A DNA stretch of 64,000 nt from Actinospica durhamensis (GCF_018139695.1 NZ_JAGSOG010000003.1:41123-105122), one strand, 5' to 3'; positions 18,080-27,330 are shown, counted from the first letter of the stretch. A program made the numbers and translations. Notes: a model not told the origin generated them from the letters alone.

Positions 18080-18240
18080 CACGAACCCCTTGATCCATCT
18101 CGACCCACACGGTGCGTGCCGAGGACTCCAGGCTCGCGGCCTGTCGTGCGCATCGGCAGGACCATGTGTCCCGTCCGGGCAGATCTACACGGCCCGGTGC
18201 CAAGAAAAAAATCAATGGGGCCGCGAAGGCGACGTCGAGC

Positions 18241-18516
18241 TCAGAGGACGGACAACAGGGTGCTCGTGTCCATCCGATCGGCAGCCAGGTCCGCGTCGTC
18301 GGCGTGGTGCACGGACGCGAGCAGCGCCGGCAACCGCGCGGGGGAGATCGGCTGCAACGATTGGCTGTCGACCGTCAACGCGACATAATATGCGCCGTAA
18401 CGCTCCACCTGGGTTGTCGCGGTCGATTCCGGCTCCCCGGTGACAAGCCATCGGCCGCTGGGGAGCGCCGAGCACGACACCGGGCCGCCGCCGTTGAATC
18501 CCACACTGCTGCTCAA
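18241..18516 (-). pseudogene. Probable frameshifted remnant of a secreted protein gene
   Basis: The minus frame from 18516 to 18241 reads like real protein (SSVGFNGGGPVSC, VERYGAYYVALTVDSQSL) but begins only at a TTG and extends in frame upstream as AVAWAVGAPEPPCSSIGAA without a start codon. A GTG at about 18620 with a strong GGGAGGTGG ribosome site opens a different frame that soon stops. A single indel between the two would join them into a roughly 130-aa protein. A sequencing error or true decay cannot be told apart. Confidence 0.4.
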
Positions 18517-18784
18517 GGCGGCGCCGATCGACGAACACGGCGGCTCCGGTGCACCGACCGCCCACGCGACGGCACGTCCCCGGGCCGGCCACCCCCTGCA
18601 TGAAGCGCGATTTCGGTCACGCGACCCACCTCCCGCCCCGTCAGACGTCCTCTCCGGCCGAGTGGGTTGCAGCCCGCTCTCGCAGGACGAGCCCCGGCTT
18701 GAATGACAAGGTCCGACCCGGCTCTTGGTGTCGGGTGCGGCGACAGGCTACTGTTCGGCTGATTGCTCGACCTTGGAGGGGGAA

Positions 18785-19666
18785 ATGGCAGCCAAGCGGA
18801 CGCTGATCACCGGCGTATGCGCCGCCGTACTGGCCGGATGTGCGCTGACCTGCGCCGCCCCGGCGGCTTCGGCCGCGAGCGTCGAGCTGAAGATCACGGA
18901 GAGCTGGAGCGGCAGCCTGCCGCAGCGGGTCGAGCCGGGCCAGACGGTGACGCTGCTCACCTCGTTCGGCCAGAACACGTACCACCAGCCCATCCAGATC
19001 AGTGGCCTGAGTTTCGGCCTCTCGGCGCAGGGCTCGACCATCGACCACGAGGTCCAGGTCCAGTTCATGAACCCGGTCACGCACGCGTGGGTCACCGAGA
19101 GCCCGGACAACGGCCAGAGCTGGAGCTACGAGTTCGACACGTTCCTGACCGAGGAACCGGGCAAGACGTACACCTCAGGCGTCCGCTTCACCATCGAGGA
19201 CAAGGCTCCCGCCGGAACGTGGACCGTCGATTACCCGACCGTGTGGGGCGTGACCACGCAGACCGCGCTCCCCTACGGCGCGATCTCGTTCCCGACCGGG
19301 CCGACGCGCACCTTCACCTTCAAGAGTTCGACGGCCACGGCACCGGTCCCCGTGCACTCGACGGCGCCGGCGTCGGTCCGCACGACGCACGCCGCCTCGA
19401 AGCCCAGTCCCTCTCCGTCGCCGCGTAAAGCCGCGACCTCGGCGGCGCCCACCACGCCGAGTGCGACGGAGACGGCCACGACCGCTGCGGCACCGAGCCC
19501 GAGTGCAGCGGCCCCGTCCGCCACGCCGATCAGCGCTGATCTCGCCGCGGACGGCAAGCCGTCGAGCACGGCTTCGCCGGCACTCGCCGCCGGCGCCGCC
19601 GCGGCGGTCGTCGCGCTGCTGCTCGGGCTGGGGCTGTGGCGCAGGGTACGTCGACGCGGGGTCTGA
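18785..19666 (+). CDS. Secreted, C-terminally membrane-anchored protein
   Basis: 293 aa; ATG with GGAGGGGG 5 nt upstream. Residues 1-35 form a signal peptide (hydrophobic core followed by ASA-A). A beta-rich domain covers about 36-185 (SWSGSLPQRVEPGQTVTLL, FTIEDKAPAGTWTVDYPTVW). It is followed by a roughly 75-residue Ser/Thr/Pro/Ala linker and a membrane helix (about 265-287) ending in RRVRRRGV. This is the layout of a cell-surface protein held by a C-terminal anchor, without an LPXTG sortase motif. The ligand is unknown. Confidence 0.7.
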   Translation: MAAKRTLITGVCAAVLAGCALTCAAPAASAASVELKITESWSGSLPQRVEPGQTVTLLTSFGQNTYHQPIQISGLSFGLSAQGSTIDHEVQVQFMNPVTHAWVTESPDNGQSWSYEFDTFLTEEPGKTYTSGVRFTIEDKAPAGTWTVDYPTVWGVTTQTALPYGAISFPTGPTRTFTFKSSTATAPVPVHSTAPASVRTTHAASKPSPSPSPRKAATSAAPTTPSATETATTAAAPSPSAAAPSATPISADLAADGKPSSTASPALAAGAAAAVVALLLGLGLWRRVRRRGV

Positions 19667-19696
19667 ACCGACGCCACCGTGAGGTGACGTGACGGG

Positions 19697-20347
19697 TCAG
19701 GCGGCCGAGGCCAGCAACGCAGCGAGCGTGTCTTGGTCAAGATACGTGTAATCTGCGATGGAGTCCTGCACCTGGGCCTTGAGCGCTGCGTTCGGGTTGA
19801 CCGCGATGAACGCGACGCCAGCTTGCCGAGCTGCGTCCCGGTCTGCCGGAGCGTCACCGAAGAACACCACGTGCTCATCGCGGTGTCGCGCGCAGATCTC
19901 GCCCAGTGCCTGCGTCTTCGTCCACCGGCGCCCGAACACTCCGTGGAACGCCGCGTCGAGGCCGTGTCCGGTCAGCATGCGGTGGATCTCCGCCTCCGGA
20001 GCGCTGCTGACCACGTAGCGGACCGCGGCGACGGCCGCGATGAACTCCGCGAGCCCGGCGATCGGCGGACACTGACCCAGCCGCTGCTCCAGCAGGTGCG
20101 CGTACCGCGCGTCGACCTCGTCCTGCAACCGCGGCGGCTGCCCGAGGATGTCGGTCAGGATGTGCTGGAACTTCTCCGCTCGAGGGATCCCGCGATGAGC
20201 GGTGTTGTACGCGTCGACCTGCCCGAGCTGCTCCTCGTTCGCGCACAGCGGAGCGAACGCGTCTCGGAACGAAGCCAGCTTGACGCCCTCGGTGTCGAAC
20301 AAGGTCCCGTCCATATCGAACGCCAGCACACGTGCGTGCCCACCCAC
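19697..20347 (-). CDS. HAD-superfamily phosphatase
   Basis: 216 aa from GTG 20347, chosen for the GGGAGGG site 7 nt upstream; the open frame extends further but into the divergent gene. Motif I is FDMDGTLFDTEG (about residues 9-20), motif II VVSSAPEAE, motif III/IV KTQALGEICARH and VFFGDAPADRDAARQAG. This matches phosphoglycolate-phosphatase-like HAD enzymes. The substrate is unknown. Convergent with the anchored protein at 18785. Confidence 0.8.
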   Translation of the reverse strand: MGGHARVLAFDMDGTLFDTEGVKLASFRDAFAPLCANEEQLGQVDAYNTAHRGIPRAEKFQHILTDILGQPPRLQDEVDARYAHLLEQRLGQCPPIAGLAEFIAAVAAVRYVVSSAPEAEIHRMLTGHGLDAAFHGVFGRRWTKTQALGEICARHRDEHVVFFGDAPADRDAARQAGVAFIAVNPNAALKAQVQDSIADYTYLDQDTLAALLASAA

Positions 20348-20440
20348 CGCGTCGCCCTCCCCCACACCACGAATCGATCTACGAGAACCTAGCGCATCCC
20401 TTGGTCGCCAAGGGCCTCGCGGTAATGCGATCATCGGTCG

Positions 20441-21166
20441 GTGCGTGAACTCGAGGAACTGACGACGGTCGATGACCCGGCGTGGCCGGCGCTGGAGGCA
20501 CTGTTCGCGGAGAGCGCGGTGCCCCCGGTGGTGCTGCCCGCCGACGACGGCGAAGCTCGTCGCGGCCTGCTGCAACTGCAGATCAGCGCCCGCTCCGCGC
20601 TCGGCGGGCTGGTGCTCAACTGTGGCGGGTTGCTCGTGGACGAGGGCTGGGTGCGCGTGTACGGCGCCGGGTCGAGCAGCGAGCGGCGCATGCCGAGTCT
20701 CGCCGAGGTCAACGCGTTCCCCGCCGACTTCGACCCGGAATGGCATCCGGCGCCGAGTCTGGTCGTCGGCCACGACGTGCTCGGCGGGGTGTTCGCGCTG
20801 AACGGGCACGATCCCGCCGCGGAGGGCCGCCCCGGCGTGCCGGGACAGATGACCTACTTCGCGCCCGATTCGTTGGAGTGGGAGGAGCTGCGGATGGGCC
20901 ACTCGACGTGGCTCTCCTGGCTGCTCTCGGGCCGGCTGGAGCAGTTCTACGAGGGAATGCGCTGGCCGGGATGGCAGCAGGAGACCGGGGCGCTGGCTTG
21001 GACCGAGGGCATCAACTTCTTCCCGCCGCTCTGGAGCGAGGAAGCCCACGCCGATCTCCCGGCCACCAGCCGGAAGGCGGTGCCCATGGGTCAAGTACTG
21101 GGCGTGGCCGTGGACTTCGCCCGGCAGATGGGACCCGCGGATCCCGGCTTCCTCGGCACGGTGTAG
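20441..21166 (+). CDS. DUF2625 family protein
   Basis: 241 aa from GTG 20441. MRELEELTTVDDPAWPALEALF, the central LVLNCGGLLVDEGWVRVYGAG and YFAPDSLEWEELRMGHSTWLSWLLSGRLEQFYEGMRWPGW (listed as separate segments of one protein) match the DUF2625 family found in Gram-negatives and actinobacteria. The function is not known; it is cytoplasmic by composition. Divergent from the HAD phosphatase across 93 bp. Confidence 0.8.
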   Translation: MRELEELTTVDDPAWPALEALFAESAVPPVVLPADDGEARRGLLQLQISARSALGGLVLNCGGLLVDEGWVRVYGAGSSSERRMPSLAEVNAFPADFDPEWHPAPSLVVGHDVLGGVFALNGHDPAAEGRPGVPGQMTYFAPDSLEWEELRMGHSTWLSWLLSGRLEQFYEGMRWPGWQQETGALAWTEGINFFPPLWSEEAHADLPATSRKAVPMGQVLGVAVDFARQMGPADPGFLGTV

Positions 21167-21260
21167 GACTCTGATATAGGCGGACAGCCCCGATCCGAGC
21201 GCCCGAGCCACCGAGCGCCCGCGTGCCAGGGACCGCGGGGTCCACCACCGCAGGGTTCTT

Positions 21261-22679
21261 CTAGGACGAGCGCTTCCACAGGCGACGCTTCTTGTCCGGG
21301 TTCCGGGCCGCCGCCTGCGCGTCGTGTTGCGCCTTGATGCCCTGCCCCCACTGCTTGATCGCGTCCGGGGTGAATTCGGCCGGAACCGGCGGCTCCGCCA
21401 GGGACCGGTGCATCGCCAGGATGTCGCGGATCGGCTCGCGCAGGCGCGGGTTGTCGCCGGGCGTGGTCAGGATGAGTTCACCGAGGGGCTCGAGCAGTTC
21501 CGTCGCACGGGAATGGCTCGCCTCGATCACGGTCAGCGTGCGCTTCATCAGTAGGTTGAGGATCTCGGCGCGCGTCTCCGGCAGGTTCCACGCGGCCGTG
21601 GCGAGCGCGTTGGCCGCCGCGTCCACGGTCCAGTCCTCGGGGCCGAACAGCAGGTCGCCGAGCACGTGCAGGCGCGTGGACGTGCGCCACGGCTCCTCGG
21701 GACGCACGTGCAGCCAGCCGAGGCACACCCATACCTGCGCCACGCGTGGCCAGTAGAGCGGATTGTGCCGGGACATCGCAGCCCACCGCTCGTCATCAGG
21801 GGCCGGGGGCACGTGCGTGAGCAGGCCGAGCAGGTCCTCGTCGCCGAGCTCTCCCAATGCGGCGGACTGCTCGAACACGTGCAGCGGATCTCCCCACCGC
21901 GTGGCGGCGACTCGGCGCAGCGTGGCCGCGGCCTGCGGCGACGGCTCCGGGTAACGGGCGATGGCCGTCGTGTCCTGATAGTCCCACAGCCGGTAGGCCA
22001 GGCCCTCCACGGCCGGGCGGCGGATGTCGGGCTCGGGAACCTCGACGACGGTGAGCTGCGCCTCGGGAAAGAGCGCGCCGAAAGCGGCCGCGGCACTCGG
22101 CGACTCCAGCGCCGACGCCTTCAGGACCAGCGGCGCGTCGTAGGTGCCGTCCGGGCCGGGGGTGTAGTCACCACTCGCGAGAAGGTTGTGTGTCAGGGAG
22201 ACGAGCGAGTCGGTGGGTCCGGGCACGAATCCCAGCCACGTCGTGCCACGACATGACACCGCGAACAGTCTCCGCACGACGTCGTCCTCGTCCGGTTCCT
22301 CGCGCGCGAGGTCGGCCAGCTGCACGAGCAGCTCGATGTCGCCGGTGTGCTTGTAGGTGAACGCGAGCAGCTGCGCTCGGGACCTGCGCTCCTGCGGCGC
22401 CAGCTCGTAGGTGCGCTGGGCCCAGCTCACCGCCTGCGCCGTGTCGCCCGTGTCGATGAACAGGCCGGCGAGCGTGCCGGTGAGGCCGGCGTCCTGGGAC
22501 CCCGCCTCGGCCACGCGCGCGGCGAGCATCTCCAGCGCGTCCTTGATCTCCGGGGTCGCCCCGCCCGCCGTCAGTGCTCGAATCACGTGATCGACCGCGT
22601 GTTCGAACTCGCCCGCAGCCGCCAGCCGACCTGTGATCTCGAGTTCTCCGGCGACGTCAGCCGGGTGATCCGTAGCCAT
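21261..22679 (-). CDS. Hypothetical protein with helical repeat N-terminus
   Basis: 472 aa. The first 130 residues look like tetratricopeptide-type helices (GEFEHAVDHVIRAL, LFIDTGDTAQAVSWAQRTYEL, LLAFTYKHTGDIELLVQLADL). The remainder is acidic and has no recognised family; the tail is basic (RNPDKKRRLWKRSS). No signal peptide or membrane segment. Convergent with the DUF2625 gene. It may be a scaffold or regulatory protein, but nothing nearby indicates a partner. Confidence 0.6.
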   Translation of the reverse strand: MATDHPADVAGELEITGRLAAAGEFEHAVDHVIRALTAGGATPEIKDALEMLAARVAEAGSQDAGLTGTLAGLFIDTGDTAQAVSWAQRTYELAPQERRSRAQLLAFTYKHTGDIELLVQLADLAREEPDEDDVVRRLFAVSCRGTTWLGFVPGPTDSLVSLTHNLLASGDYTPGPDGTYDAPLVLKASALESPSAAAAFGALFPEAQLTVVEVPEPDIRRPAVEGLAYRLWDYQDTTAIARYPEPSPQAAATLRRVAATRWGDPLHVFEQSAALGELGDEDLLGLLTHVPPAPDDERWAAMSRHNPLYWPRVAQVWVCLGWLHVRPEEPWRTSTRLHVLGDLLFGPEDWTVDAAANALATAAWNLPETRAEILNLLMKRTLTVIEASHSRATELLEPLGELILTTPGDNPRLREPIRDILAMHRSLAEPPVPAEFTPDAIKQWGQGIKAQHDAQAAARNPDKKRRLWKRSS

Positions 22680-22813
22680 CCGTCCACTCCCCCACAGGTC
22701 CCGCGGACGATCCGCGCACGTGAATATACCGCCTCACACGGATGCCCCGCGGCCCCTCACCCGACACAGCACACTGCTTCGCTCCGCAGAACCCGGATAC
22801 AGCCCGATTCCGC

Positions 22814-23413
22814 CTACCTGACCTTGCGCCTCCAGTCGCTGCGCATATGCCACTGCACGTCGGGGCCGGCCCAGCTCGGCGTCCACGGAAACTCGCCGGT
22901 CACCACGCGCCGCAGGAACTCGACGAAGCCGCAGTCGAGGGTGAACGCCTCGGCCGGATCGCGCATCCAAGCGACCACCGGCCACGCGTCGGGATCCTCG
23001 CCCCGCATCAGCCAGAAGAACGAGTCGCCCCACTCGCTCATGCCCCAGCCGAGCACTCCGCCGGGCTCGGGATACACCGGGTACGGCGCGCCGTTCCACA
23101 TGGCCAGGTCGGCGCCGTCATAGGTGAAGGACTCGTGGAACCCCGCCATGTGATACTCCCGCAGACCCGCGAGCCCGGCCGGGCAGCGGCCGCGGGGAGC
23201 ACTGGTGGGCGCGAAGATCTCGAACTCCGAGCTCTCCATGACCGACGCGCCCTGGAAGAGCGATCCACCACCGTAGGTGTCGCAGAACCACCGATAGTCG
23301 GCAGGCGGCCGGAAACCCAGTGCGGACTCGATCTCGTCCCAGGGCGGGCCGGCCACCTCCACATCGGGCGGCGGGAGCAGCTGGACTAACTCTTCGTACA
23401 CTGATGGCGTCAT
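22814..23413 (-). CDS. SMI1/KNR4 (SUKH) family protein
   Basis: 199 aa. The N-terminus (EELVQLLPPPDVEVAGPPWDEIESALGFRPPADYRWFCDTYGGGSLF, quoted here only in part as WDEIESALGFRPPADY and FCDTYGGGSL) is the SUKH signature, followed by a conserved WGMSEWGDSFFWL segment. SUKH proteins are often immunity proteins to polymorphic or contact-dependent toxins. No toxin gene adjoins, so this may be an orphan immunity gene or a housekeeping member. Confidence 0.8.
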   Translation of the reverse strand: MTPSVYEELVQLLPPPDVEVAGPPWDEIESALGFRPPADYRWFCDTYGGGSLFQGASVMESSEFEIFAPTSAPRGRCPAGLAGLREYHMAGFHESFTYDGADLAMWNGAPYPVYPEPGGVLGWGMSEWGDSFFWLMRGEDPDAWPVVAWMRDPAEAFTLDCGFVEFLRRVVTGEFPWTPSWAGPDVQWHMRSDWRRKVR

Positions 23414-23500
23414 GCCACAGGCTTATATCCTGCGGCGTCGAGCTTCGGCAACCGGGGTTCGACAGGACACTGTCGGCGCCCGCTCATCCCACGCCGACGC

Positions 23501-24277
23501 TCACCCCACGCCGACGAGCACGCCCAGCCGGTCGCGGACGCCGTCGCGGCCGTCGACGGTCTCGGGGGTCAGTGCACCGTCGCCGGTGGACCGGTCGCGG
23601 CTGAGGGCGTGCAGGTGGCCGTCGCGGGCGGCGAGGATCAGGTCGGTGCTCGCGCCCGCGGTCTCCGCGGAGCCTTCGGCCGTGTACTCGGTGAGGGTGA
23701 CCAGTGCGGACCGCTTGGAGCCGGAGAGCAGTTCGTCCTCGTCGGTCACGGTCTCCTGGCGGGCGGAGGAGCCGTGCGGCAGCCAGTCGGTGAGCATCTG
23801 CAGGGTGTCGTCCAGCTTCCGCAGCGCGATCTCGTGCACACCCAGCGCGTCGATCCGCACGACCAGGCAGATCTGCTCCGGCTGCGGGAGGACGAGGATG
23901 CGCCAGGGCTCGCCGGGCTCGGTGCCGGAGACGCGGGCGTCGAGCACCTTGCGGGCGCGCTGCTGGAACGCCACCGCGATGCCGAGGTCGCCGCGCACCT
24001 GCACCTGCTCCGGGGTGTCGCCGGGCAGCAGCAGCTGGCGGGCCGCGAGCGAGCGCACCGCCTCGGCCAGTACCTCGTCCGAGGGGCGGCGCTCGAGGAA
24101 GTCCACGACCGCGTCCACCGCCGTCAGCTCGGCGATGGTGTAGGCGCCGAGCAGGACCGGTCCGGTCTCGACCAGGTGGACCACGGCGTCCACCAGGCCT
24201 TCCGGCACCGACGCGGCGCCGGGCAGGCCGGCCGATCCCGGTCCGGAGGCGAGGCCGTCGTGCTCGGGGGCGTTCAT
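23501..24277 (-). CDS. Hypothetical protein, second gene of a two-gene operon
   Basis: 258 aa from ATG 24277, which overlaps the stop of the upstream gene as ATGA; the open frame continues upstream but that part is the shadow of the neighbour. An acidic, helical N-terminus (VDAVVHLVETGPVLLGAYTIAEL) is followed by a beta-rich region (PWRILVLPQPEQICLVVRIDALG). No catalytic motif or family was recognised. Translational coupling suggests a complex or shared pathway with the 302-aa product of 24274-25182. Confidence 0.6.
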   Translation of the reverse strand: MNAPEHDGLASGPGSAGLPGAASVPEGLVDAVVHLVETGPVLLGAYTIAELTAVDAVVDFLERRPSDEVLAEAVRSLAARQLLLPGDTPEQVQVRGDLGIAVAFQQRARKVLDARVSGTEPGEPWRILVLPQPEQICLVVRIDALGVHEIALRKLDDTLQMLTDWLPHGSSARQETVTDEDELLSGSKRSALVTLTEYTAEGSAETAGASTDLILAARDGHLHALSRDRSTGDGALTPETVDGRDGVRDRLGVLVGVG

Positions 24278-25182
24278 CCCGTCTCTCCCGTCTGCCAGGT
24301 GTGCGGTGCCGGGGGTGTGCGGGTCCGGCTGAGCAGGGCGGCGGCGCTGGGCGACGGGGCCTGGGTCACCCACACCTCGGAGCTGCCGAACAGCCCGCGG
24401 CCGCTGTGGCCGGACAGGGCCTGGCCCAGCTCCTGCGCCGGCTCGGCCCGTTCCGGCGGCGGCACCCGGGTCGCTAAGTCCGCGGAGACCGCCGTGGTGT
24501 CGTCGGCCTCCTCGATCCGCCGCAGCGCCTGGTCGAGGGTGCGGGCGACCGGGTGGCTGAGCTCGACCGGCACCGCCAGCATCGGCGAGAGGTAGAGCGG
24601 GCGGCGCTCGGTCATCCGCGAAAGGCCCCAGGGGCCGACGTTGCTCCTGGTGACGCGGTAGACGAAGTAGTCCATCAGGTGCCGCAGGTCGTCGAGGCTG
24701 GGCAGCTTGCGCTTGCCGAAGGCCGCGGGGGTCTTCTCCAGCTGCACCCAGGTGCCGGTCTTGGTGCGCCCGTGCAGCTTCTCCCGCACCAGGCTCCCGC
24801 GCAGGCCGATGTCGGGGTAGCGCGCCTTGTCGATGTCGCGGTGGTGGCTGGAGATGCGCGGGTGGCTCACGTCCGGAAACCGCCACTGCTCGTACAGGTC
24901 GGGGTCGTCGACCAGCACGTGGCCGCCGCGCAGCACGTCGCGCAGCTGCGGCACCTGCAGGCCGTGATCCTCGAGGTCGCCGAGGATGATCGTCTCCTCG
25001 GTGCTGAGCCGGTCCGCCGCGTGCACCAGGCCCCTGCGGTATTCGCCGGCCCGCGCGGTGATCAGGATCATCAGGCGCACGCGTTCACGGCGCCGCGCGG
25101 CGGCACGTTCGCGTTCGTCGTCCGCGGCCGAGCCGGACTTCTTGGAACGTGCGCCGAGCAGGAGGGTGCGCTTGCGGTCCAC
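24274..25182 (-). CDS. Hypothetical protein, first gene of a two-gene operon
   Basis: 302 aa. The N-terminus is very basic (MDRKRTLLLGARSKKSG, then RERAAARRRERVRL) and is followed by LMILITARAGEYRRGLVHAADRL. The centre is rich in His/Arg (SHPRISSHHRDIDKARYPDIGL) and the C-terminus is Pro/Ser-rich and likely disordered. No membrane segment or enzyme motif. The basic head could bind nucleic acid or membrane phosphate groups. Coupled to the following gene by a 4-bp overlap. Confidence 0.6.
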   Translation of the reverse strand: MDRKRTLLLGARSKKSGSAADDERERAAARRRERVRLMILITARAGEYRRGLVHAADRLSTEETIILGDLEDHGLQVPQLRDVLRGGHVLVDDPDLYEQWRFPDVSHPRISSHHRDIDKARYPDIGLRGSLVREKLHGRTKTGTWVQLEKTPAAFGKRKLPSLDDLRHLMDYFVYRVTRSNVGPWGLSRMTERRPLYLSPMLAVPVELSHPVARTLDQALRRIEEADDTTAVSADLATRVPPPERAEPAQELGQALSGHSGRGLFGSSEVWVTQAPSPSAAALLSRTRTPPAPHTWQTGETG

Positions 25183-25443
25183 ACCGCCAGTGAAACATCG
25201 CCACGCGGGTCCCGCATCGTCGGCCGCGCCTCGGCCGAGGAGTCGTCACCGCAGGTCAGAGCACATTCCGGGGGCGGGCTGGAGCACGGCGCCATTCGGC
25301 TTGCGCCCCAGGGTTGCGCGGCATCCGGCCGCGACCGTCCGCAGTAGGGCGGTGTGGGAAGTTGCGTATGCATATGGGTTCAGTTTGCCTGTTTATCTGT
25401 TTATGGTGGAGTCTTGCGGTCGGCACTAGGCGAAGGGAACCCG

Positions 25444-26295
25444 ATGCGCGAGAGCAGGACGGGGGCACGGCACGCTCGCGTGAAGCCCCAGGTCGTCCGC
25501 AGCAGAGTCTTCCGCACCAGCGTCTTGCGCAGGGCCGGTCTGCGGGCGCGCTCCCGGCTGATGCACCCGGCGAAGGGCGTGCTGCTCAGCTCCGTCGGCG
25601 TGGTCGGCATCGCCGCCGCGGCCGCCGCGCTGAGCTTCGGCACGGCCGGCTCGAACCACCCGGCGCAGGCGTCGTCCGTCTCCGTGCCGGTGACCTCGTC
25701 CTCGGCGCCGACCACGTCCGCGACGACGTCGCCGGCGGCGCAGACGACCGCCGCGAGCACGACCACGACGGCCACCACCGCGAGAAAGACGTCCTCGGCC
25801 GCGGCGGCGCCGAGCACGTCGATCAGTTCGATCGCATCGCTGACGTCACTGGCCTCGCTGACCGGCACGCAGGGGTCGAGCGCGACCCCGCTCGGCTCCC
25901 TGACCATCACGGCGGCGCCCACCACGTCCACGGCGGACACCACCCAGCCCACGGTGACCCCGTCGGCCGGCTCCTCGTCGACTTCGGCGTCCAGCACGCC
26001 CAGCCCGTCGACCTCGACGAGCACGAGCGCACCGTCCACGACGAGCACTACGTCCGCGCCCTCGACGGGCTCGAGCAGTTCGACCACCTCGACCACCTCG
26101 ACCACCTCGACCACCTCGACGCCGACGGCCACGCCGAGCGCCACGTCGTCGGCCACCACGTCCAGCTCGTCCTCGTCCTCGGCTTCGGGGTCCGCCTCGT
26201 CCACCTCGAGTGACGGTTCGTCCGCGTCCGCATCCCCGAGCGCGTCGCCGTCGGACTCGGCCACGTCGCCGTCAGCGAGCGCGTCCATCGGCTAG
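25444..26295 (+). CDS. Ser/Thr-rich low-complexity exported or surface protein
   Basis: 283 aa from ATG 25444 (GAAGGGA upstream). A basic N-terminal 45 residues precede one hydrophobic segment (GVLLSSVGVVGIAAAAAALSFG in outline, about 48-69). The remaining 210 residues are almost only Ser, Thr, Ala and Pro, including TST tandem repeats. This is the layout of a membrane-anchored or secreted, probably O-mannosylated, wall-spanning stalk with no folded domain. It ends 9 bp before the next gene. Confidence 0.6.
   Translation: MRESRTGARHARVKPQVVRSRVFRTSVLRRAGLRARSRLMHPAKGVLLSSVGVVGIAAAAAALSFGTAGSNHPAQASSVSVPVTSSSAPTTSATTSPAAQTTAASTTTTATTARKTSSAAAAPSTSISSIASLTSLASLTGTQGSSATPLGSLTITAAPTTSTADTTQPTVTPSAGSSSTSASSTPSPSTSTSTSAPSTTSTTSAPSTGSSSSTTSTTSTTSTTSTPTATPSATSSATTSSSSSSSASGSASSTSSDGSSASASPSASPSDSATSPSASASIG
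26081..26116 (+). repeat. Four tandem 9-bp repeats
   Basis: Unit CGACCACCT is present four times without change, encoding the Ser-Thr-Thr run of the low-complexity protein. Such units readily change copy number. Confidence 0.85.
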
Positions 26296-26304
26296 CGTGG
26301 CCGC

Positions 26305-26730
26305 ATGGCCACGTGGGACGACGTACGGCGGCTGGCGGCGCGGCTGCCGGAGACGACAGAGGGCTCCGGGACGCAGGTCGGCGGCCCGGTGTGGCGGGTA
26401 CGCGACGCGATGTTCGCGTGGGAGCGTCCGCTACGCCGCACCGACGTGCAGGCACTGGAGTCGATGGGCGCGCCGGTGCCGCCCGACCCGATCCTGGCCG
26501 CGCGCGTGCCCGATCTGGGCGTGAAGGAGGCGCTGGTGGCCGACGCTCCGGACATCTACTTCACCATCCCGCACTTCGACGGCTACAAGGCCGTCCTGGT
26601 CAAGCTGCCTTCGATCCCTGAGTCAGAGCTCTCCGAACTCCTGGTCGAGGCCTGGCCGTGCCGCGCGCCGAAGCGGCTCGCGAAGGAGTGGCTGGCCCGG
26701 CACGAGGCCGCGGGGTCATCAGGGGACTGA
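26305..26730 (+). CDS. MmcQ/YjbR family protein
   Basis: 141 aa. MATWDDVRRLAARLPETTEGSG at the N-terminus and VWRVRDAMFAWERPL, then YFTIPHFDGYKAVLVKLPSI and AWPCRAPKRLAKEW match the MmcQ/YjbR family (CyaY-like fold, often annotated as DNA-binding). The cellular role is poorly known. It starts 9 bp after the preceding stop without a ribosome site. Confidence 0.85.
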   Translation: MATWDDVRRLAARLPETTEGSGTQVGGPVWRVRDAMFAWERPLRRTDVQALESMGAPVPPDPILAARVPDLGVKEALVADAPDIYFTIPHFDGYKAVLVKLPSIPESELSELLVEAWPCRAPKRLAKEWLARHEAAGSSGD

Positions 26731-26750
26731 AGCGGCCGGTACGCGGAGGC

Positions 26751-27266
26751 TCAATCCGCGAGGCGGAAGGCGAACTTGGTCGTCAGGGCATTGACCTCCG
26801 GCCCCACCGCGGATCCGGAGAGCTCGATGGACAGCCGCCCGCCCCACACCTCGCCCTCCTCGCCCGGCGCCACGTCCCAGGCCAGGTTCCGCTCCTCGGC
26901 CCAGGTGAAGATGGCGCCGATGACGGGGATGTGGTCCTCGGGGCGGCCGACGAAGGTGTGGGTGACGTAGCGTCCGGCCGAGAGCACGTCGCAGTGCAGT
27001 TCGCCGTCGGTGGGCACGGGAGCGGCGAGCGGGATGCCCGCTTCGATCTCGAGGCGGCGGAACATGTCGATGACGCGGTAGCGCAGGAACGGTGCTCCGG
27101 CCGGCTCGATGCCCTGCGCGGCCAGGTGGGCGAGCAGTTCGGGCACCCGCCGCGCGACCGTGCCGATCGTCTCCAGGGTGACGATGCCGGTCACAGCGAG
27201 GTAGGGCTGCTCGGGCCAGTCTTCGATGGTCGGTTCGACGGTGGATTCGGCTGCCTGCTCGGACAT
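26751..27266 (-). CDS. GyrI-like small-molecule-binding domain protein
   Basis: 171 aa. LAVTGIVTLETIGTVARRVPELLAHL, RYRVIDMFRRLEIEAGIPL and YVTHTFVGRPEDHIPVIGAIFTWAEERNL show the SHS2-type effector-binding fold of GyrI/BmrR/Rob (each given as a fragment). Stand-alone members bind or hydrolyse small molecules. It is divergent from a LacI regulator across 152 bp containing a GAAA-N4-TTTC site, so control by that repressor is plausible. Confidence 0.75.
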   Translation of the reverse strand: MSEQAAESTVEPTIEDWPEQPYLAVTGIVTLETIGTVARRVPELLAHLAAQGIEPAGAPFLRYRVIDMFRRLEIEAGIPLAAPVPTDGELHCDVLSAGRYVTHTFVGRPEDHIPVIGAIFTWAEERNLAWDVAPGEEGEVWGGRLSIELSGSAVGPEVNALTTKFAFRLAD

Positions 27267-27318
27267 CGCTCGCTGCTCTTCTCACGCGGTTCGGGATCGG
27301 ACGGCCGAGTCTTCACCT

Positions 27319-27330
27319 GAAACCGCTTTC
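27319..27330. promoter_or_regulatory. Candidate LacI-family operator
   Basis: GAAACCGCTTTC: perfect GAAA/TTTC half-sites around a CG-centred 4-bp core, the usual form of LacI-family operators in actinobacteria. It lies between the divergent GyrI-like and LacI genes, 89 bp upstream of lacI, suggesting autoregulation. Confidence 0.55.

Larger units (their letters stand above)
17832..18784. other. Gene-poor stretch with decayed or small reading frames
   Basis: About 950 bp between the membrane protein and the secreted protein at 18785. Base composition is less GC-rich in places (an A-rich run near 18205-18213). Two minus-strand frames with plausible composition (17849-18079 and 18241-18516) are listed separately; plus-strand frames look like shadows. 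No RNA gene or clear terminator was found. Confidence 0.5.

Noticed and set aside
20348..21211. Extension of the HAD phosphatase frame to 504 aa
   Set aside because: It is antisense to the DUF2625 gene; motif I lies just after GTG 20347.
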